The position numbers and the translations under genes were made by a program. The notes below the pieces were generated by a model. It saw only the letters and a program-made list of their open reading frames with translations. It was not told the DNA's origin and did not search any database. From NCBI GenBank assembly GCA_050184585.1, contig JBFXAF010000005.1:248001-312000 (forward strand): a DNA stretch of 64,000 nucleotides, written 5' to 3'. The DNA comes from JBFXAF01 sp050184585. Its GTDB lineage: Bacteria > Pseudomonadota > Alphaproteobacteria > Rhizobiales > Rhizobiaceae. How positions within the stretch are numbered: the first letter of the stretch is position 1; each line of letters opens with the position of its first letter. This document shows positions 61,069 through 64,000 of the stretch, one piece after another.

Positions 61069-61157
61069 TCTTATTTCCATATGCAACCCGAAGCGGCAAG
61101 CGCCTTGGCGCCGACATGAGCACTCTGCGCTCGCGCGGCTTGCCTCGCGGCAATTGT

Positions 61158-61170
61158 CGAATTATGTTCG
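61158..61170. promoter_or_regulatory. Shared operator CGAA-N5-TTCG, site 3 (amidohydrolase)
   Basis: CGAATTATGTTCG, 23-35 bases upstream of the amidohydrolase ATG, followed by GGTTAT. Its place supports the ATG at 61193 over an upstream TTG that would overlap the site. Confidence 0.6.
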
Positions 61171-61192
61171 GGTTATCGGGTGTGAAACCGTC

Positions 61193-62227
61193 ATGAGCCT
61201 CGACATAACCGGTCACTATCGCTATCCGTCGCCACGTCCTGATTGGCTCTCGAAGGCAAGTGAGGAAATCCTCGATCCCGATCTGCCCATCGTCGATCCG
61301 CATCATCATCTCTGGACGCAGGACGGCAATCGATACCTCCTCGACGAGTTCGCGGACGATCTCGGCAGCGGGCATCGCATCGAGGCGACCGTCTTCGTCC
61401 AGGCGCATTACGGATATCGCGACCGTGGACCCGAGGAACTGAAGGCGGTCGGCGAAACCGAGAAGGTTGCCGCCATTGCGACGGAGGCCGGGCAGCGCGG
61501 CATCCCGACCGCCATCGCCGCAGGCATAGTGGGCTTTGCCGACCTCATGCTCGGCGACCGTGTCGAGGACGTGATCCGCGCTCACGTCGCGGCAGGCGAA
61601 GGCAGGTTCCGCGGCGTCCGCCACAGCGTCTCCCGTGACACGAACTTCCCGCAGGGGATCGTGTTGAGGCCGGCCCCCGCCGGCATGCTCGGCGACAGCG
61701 CATACCGTGCTGGCATGGCCCGGGTGGCGGCGCTCGGACTGAGCTACGACTGCATGCTCTATCACCAGCAGATTCCCGAACTCGTTCGCGCGGCCCGGGC
61801 GGTGCCAGAGCTGCCGATCGTGCTGGACCATTTGGGCTGCCTGATCGGAGTCGGTCCCTATCGCGGTCGCGAAGCGGAGACCCTTGCGACATGGCGTCGA
61901 GACATCGCCGAGCTCGCGACGTGCCCCAATGTCTCCGTGAAGATCGGTGGGCTCGGCATGATCATTTGCGGACCTACATGGCATGAGCGCGACAATCCCC
62001 CCAGTTCGGAGGAGCTTGCGGAAGCGTGGCGGCCGATGATCGAGACCGCTATCGGTCTCTTCGGGGTCGACCGCTGCATGTTCGAAAGCAACTTTCCCGT
62101 CGACAAGGCGATGTACTCGTACGCCGTGCTCTGGAATGCCTTTAAGCGTCTCGCGGCGGGCGCGTCGGACGACGAGAAGGGCTCGCTCTTTCACGATACC
62201 GCGAAGCGCTTCTACAGGCTGGGCTGA
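61193..62227 (+). CDS. Amidohydrolase family protein (2-pyrone-4,6-dicarboxylate hydrolase-like)
   Basis: TIM-barrel metallohydrolase of 344 residues (amidohydrolase 2 type). Metal motif IVDPHHHLW with His37-His39; further ligands in GVRHSVS, VLDHLGCLIG and the terminal ESNFPVDKAMYSYAVLW. FESNFPVD is typical of the lactonase and decarboxylase subgroup that includes 2-pyrone-4,6-dicarboxylate hydrolase. It could open a lactone or hydrolyse or decarboxylate an acid. It is divergent from the ligase; both promoters carry the shared operator. No clear ribosome-binding site precedes the ATG. Confidence 0.88.
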   Translation: MSLDITGHYRYPSPRPDWLSKASEEILDPDLPIVDPHHHLWTQDGNRYLLDEFADDLGSGHRIEATVFVQAHYGYRDRGPEELKAVGETEKVAAIATEAGQRGIPTAIAAGIVGFADLMLGDRVEDVIRAHVAAGEGRFRGVRHSVSRDTNFPQGIVLRPAPAGMLGDSAYRAGMARVAALGLSYDCMLYHQQIPELVRAARAVPELPIVLDHLGCLIGVGPYRGREAETLATWRRDIAELATCPNVSVKIGGLGMIICGPTWHERDNPPSSEELAEAWRPMIETAIGLFGVDRCMFESNFPVDKAMYSYAVLWNAFKRLAAGASDDEKGSLFHDTAKRFYRLG

Positions 62228-62270
62228 GGCATGGCCTGATCTGTCGCATTCGGGTCACATGCCGGGCGGA

Positions 62271-63308
62271 TCAGCGGCCGGCGGCCGCGAAACGCACGAT
62301 GCCGCCCTCGATCCGACGTTCCAGCGCGCCCTTGCCGACAAGATGGTTGGCGTAGGCGAGCGCCTCGCTCAGGAGAAATCCAACCCAGACCGGGCCGGGG
62401 CGGCGGCGGAACAGCGAAGCGAGCAGTTCATTGCCGGTCTTCGGCCCCTCCATGCAGGCAGCCACGACCTTGTCGCAGCGTCTCGCATAGAAGGCACGCA
62501 GTTCATCGGCGCGGGTATGAAACCCGCGGAAGGGCACTTCATGGCCCGGCAGCAGGAGGTCTTCCGGTCCGCACGACTCCGCGATCGTGTCGAGACCGGC
62601 GAGAAAGTGGGAGAGAGGATCGCCAAACGGATCCGCGACCTGCACGGCCATCGTCGGAGCGATCCGGGGTCCGACCATGTCGGCGCACAGGAACAGGCCG
62701 CGCGCAGCGTCGTGCAACATGACCTCCTCCGGCGAGTGTCCGCCTGCCACCGATATCGAGAAGTCGCGGCCGCCCAGCTTCAGCGTCTGTCCGGACGAGA
62801 GTTTCCGATAGGTGGGCGGCAGCCGGTACGTCTCCTGCATGAAGCGGCGGCCGTTGGCCACCCACAGCTCCGTCTCGGCCGGATCGAGGCCGTGCGAGAG
62901 ATAGAAGCCGCGCTCCAGGGCATCGCCTTCATCACCGGGCATGTACTGTACGACCAGACCCTTGAGATACTCGCTTTCGCTGGTTGCGAACGCTGCGCCA
63001 AACGTTTCGCAGATCCACCCGGCGGCGCCGAGATGGTCGGGATGCCAGTGCGTCGCCAGCACCGTGGTGATGCCGCCCGGAAGGCGTTCATGAACCCGGC
63101 GCCAGATCATACAGGTGGCCTCGTCGAATAGGCCCGCATCGACCGCCACCCATCCATGGCGATCTTCGATCAGATAGGCATTGACGTGACCTGGCTCGTA
63201 CGGCAGCGGCAGGCGCAGCCAAAGGACACCGTCGGCGATCTCGCGAAACTCCCCCGCGTCGGGCGCGTCCGGAAAAGCGGCAGAGACGGCAAGGCGCTCT
63301 GTCGCCAT
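62271..63308 (-). CDS. MBL-fold metallo-hydrolase
   Basis: Metallo-beta-lactamase-fold protein of 345 residues. The zinc motif is TVLATHWHPDHLG (His87, His89, Asp91, His92); further ligands are the His in VAGGHSPEEVML, the Asp in FLCADMVGPRI and the His in LLLPGHEVPFRG. An extended C-terminal helical region resembles that of MBL proteins acting on CoA thioesters or lactones. It converges on the amidohydrolase. The start is ATG 63308 (GTG 63311 is adjacent). The palindromic element ends five bases upstream, so any original promoter and leader are separated from the gene. Confidence 0.9.
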   Translation of the reverse strand: MATERLAVSAAFPDAPDAGEFREIADGVLWLRLPLPYEPGHVNAYLIEDRHGWVAVDAGLFDEATCMIWRRVHERLPGGITTVLATHWHPDHLGAAGWICETFGAAFATSESEYLKGLVVQYMPGDEGDALERGFYLSHGLDPAETELWVANGRRFMQETYRLPPTYRKLSSGQTLKLGGRDFSISVAGGHSPEEVMLHDAARGLFLCADMVGPRIAPTMAVQVADPFGDPLSHFLAGLDTIAESCGPEDLLLPGHEVPFRGFHTRADELRAFYARRCDKVVAACMEGPKTGNELLASLFRRRPGPVWVGFLLSEALAYANHLVGKGALERRIEGGIVRFAAAGR

Positions 63309-63312
63309 CACC

Positions 63313-63621
63313 TAGAGCCTTTCATCTCTTGATGGAATCGCTCTGCCGGAGGGAATTCGGGCCAAGGTCGAGGGCTTCGGCGAAGGTCGATGTGGTGCAT
63401 CGGCCGAGCCGGAGACCGAAGGATTTGGCCCGAATTGACCCGGCCCCCCAGAACGCTTTGTTGGTTTGCAACGCAAACCAACGGGTGGTTTCCCGCTGGC
63501 GGGCGCCCGCTTCGTCGGACGGACTTGGCCGATGCACCACATCGACCTTCGCCGTCCTCCTGGCGGGTCGCCTCGCCATCGGAGAAACAGAGCTGTTTCC
63601 ATCAAAAGATGAAAGGCTCTA
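63313..63621. mobile_element. MITE-like palindromic element, copy B (309 bp)
   Basis: Reverse-orientation copy of the element at 33742-34014. It has the same 25-base ends, TA at both outer borders, and the same 27-base internal arms (63379-63405 and 63527-63553). It is 36 bases longer because the short central segment is replaced by one containing GTTGGTTTGC/GCAAACCAAC around a three-base loop. It directly abuts the MBL gene start and encodes no transposase. Confidence 0.8.
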
Positions 63622-63729
63622 GTCCGACGGATGTTTGGTTTCATCGGTGCCCTGTTCCGTATTTGCACGCGGGATGGCCGGGATTGCCATACGTCGCTAT
63701 CATATCAAGCTTCTGTTGGCTCCAAAATT

Positions 63730-63742
63730 CGAATATTATTCG
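63730..63742. promoter_or_regulatory. Shared operator CGAA-N5-TTCG, site 4
   Basis: CGAATATTATTCG, 29-41 bases upstream of the gene at the right edge. It has the same arms as sites 1-3. The remaining bases between the element and this site (63622-63729) show no gene. Confidence 0.6.
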
Positions 63743-63770
63743 GATCGATTGCATAAGGAGGAGACCCCCT

Positions 63771-64000
63771 TTGGCCAAAAAGCGCTTCATCCTCGGCAAA
63801 TTCACGTCGCCCCAGGAGCCGGAACGCGCAAAGGCACTTGCGACCTCTTACGCGTCGGCGTTGCTCCAGGGCGTGGCCGTCTCGCGGTCGATGTACAGCG
63901 AAGCGATCGCCAAGGGTCCGCGTGGCGACGCCTTCGGCTTCGACTTCCTCGTGGAGGCCTGGCTTGGCGACGATGCGGTGCCCGCATTCGATGCCGCATG
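63771..64000 (+). CDS. Unrecognised protein, N-terminus only
   Basis: The frame is open from a TTG at 63771 to the right edge, 76 codons. A very strong ribosome-binding site AAGGAGGAG seven bases upstream decides this unusual start. The protein begins AKKRFILGKFTSPQEPERAKALATSYASALLQ and continues SMYSEAIAKGPRGDAFGFDFLVEAWLGDDAVPAFDAA. I do not recognise it. The pattern of a short strand, a helix and a later FDFLVEAWL strand could fit a dimeric alpha-beta barrel (EthD-like), which is only a guess. The shared operator upstream ties it to the catabolic island. Confidence 0.7.
   Translation, partial: MAKKRFILGKFTSPQEPERAKALATSYASALLQGVAVSRSMYSEAIAKGPRGDAFGFDFLVEAWLGDDAVPAFDAA

Overview
This GC-rich 64 kb window reads as chromosome of an alphaproteobacterium of the order Hyphomicrobiales (Rhizobiales), most likely a Mesorhizobium/Phyllobacteriaceae-like organism. 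The reasons are the gene order clpP-clpX-lon-hupB, rplM-rpsI followed closely by argC, an ExoP-like chain-length protein with rhizobial-style exopolysaccharide genes, a fused cytochrome oxidase I-III, and the abundance of ABC transporters and CoA-linked catabolic genes. No CRISPR array, rRNA operon, prophage or intact transposase was seen.

Layout. (1) 1-5.9 kb: a LacI-regulated uptake and catabolism locus. A polar-amino-acid-type ABC transporter (binding protein, two permeases, ATPase) and an enolase-superfamily enzyme that runs off the left edge face away from a LacI regulator and a D-2-hydroxyacid dehydrogenase. Two matching palindromic operators lie between the divergent units. (2) 6.0-14.2 kb: a decayed enoyl-CoA hydratase, then a respiratory cluster: DUF2231 membrane protein, sorbosone-dehydrogenase-like lipoprotein, cytochrome b561, cytochrome c oxidase II, fused I-III, a small membrane protein and a CtaG-type assembly factor. 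(3) 14.2-20.9 kb: the hupB, lon, clpX and clpP proteostasis block with clear terminators. (4) 21-29.6 kb: mixed accessory genes, including a repeat-built secreted protein, an amine oxidase, a P450, a probable structured RNA, metY, and CoA and hotdog enzymes. (5) 29.7-33.7 kb: rplM-rpsI with a good promoter, then agmatinase, argC and an aminoglycoside-phosphotransferase-like gene. (6) 33.7-36.5 kb: a MITE-like palindromic element, a trypsin-fold protein without its catalytic serine, and heme A synthase. (7) 36.5-45.9 kb: exopolysaccharide genes (deacetylase, CelD-like acetyltransferase, chain-length protein, export lipoprotein, glycosyltransferase, priming transferase, O-antigen-ligase/polymerase), closed by tRNA-Pro(GGG).

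(8) 46.3-64 kb is a catabolic island and the most interesting part. A minus-strand run of about 10.7 kb encodes a branched-chain-type ABC importer with permease and both ATPases in one open frame, then a three-part biotin carboxylase system whose carboxyltransferase has altered metal-site residues, a thiolase, BioY and an enoyl-reductase-like SDR. Around it are a UGSC-family protein (cysteine form) with its partner, a cupin, an acyl-CoA ligase, an amidohydrolase, a metallo-beta-lactamase-fold protein and a further gene cut by the right edge. Four promoters in this island carry the same short palindrome, CGAA-N5-TTCG, which suggests one regulon. I infer that the genes work together to import an organic acid or ketone, activate it with CoA, carboxylate it and cleave it by thiolysis. 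The substrate is not evident from sequence.

Starts were chosen by ribosome-binding sites, overlaps and family length. Weak choices are flagged, notably those of cytochrome oxidase II and the O-antigen ligase.
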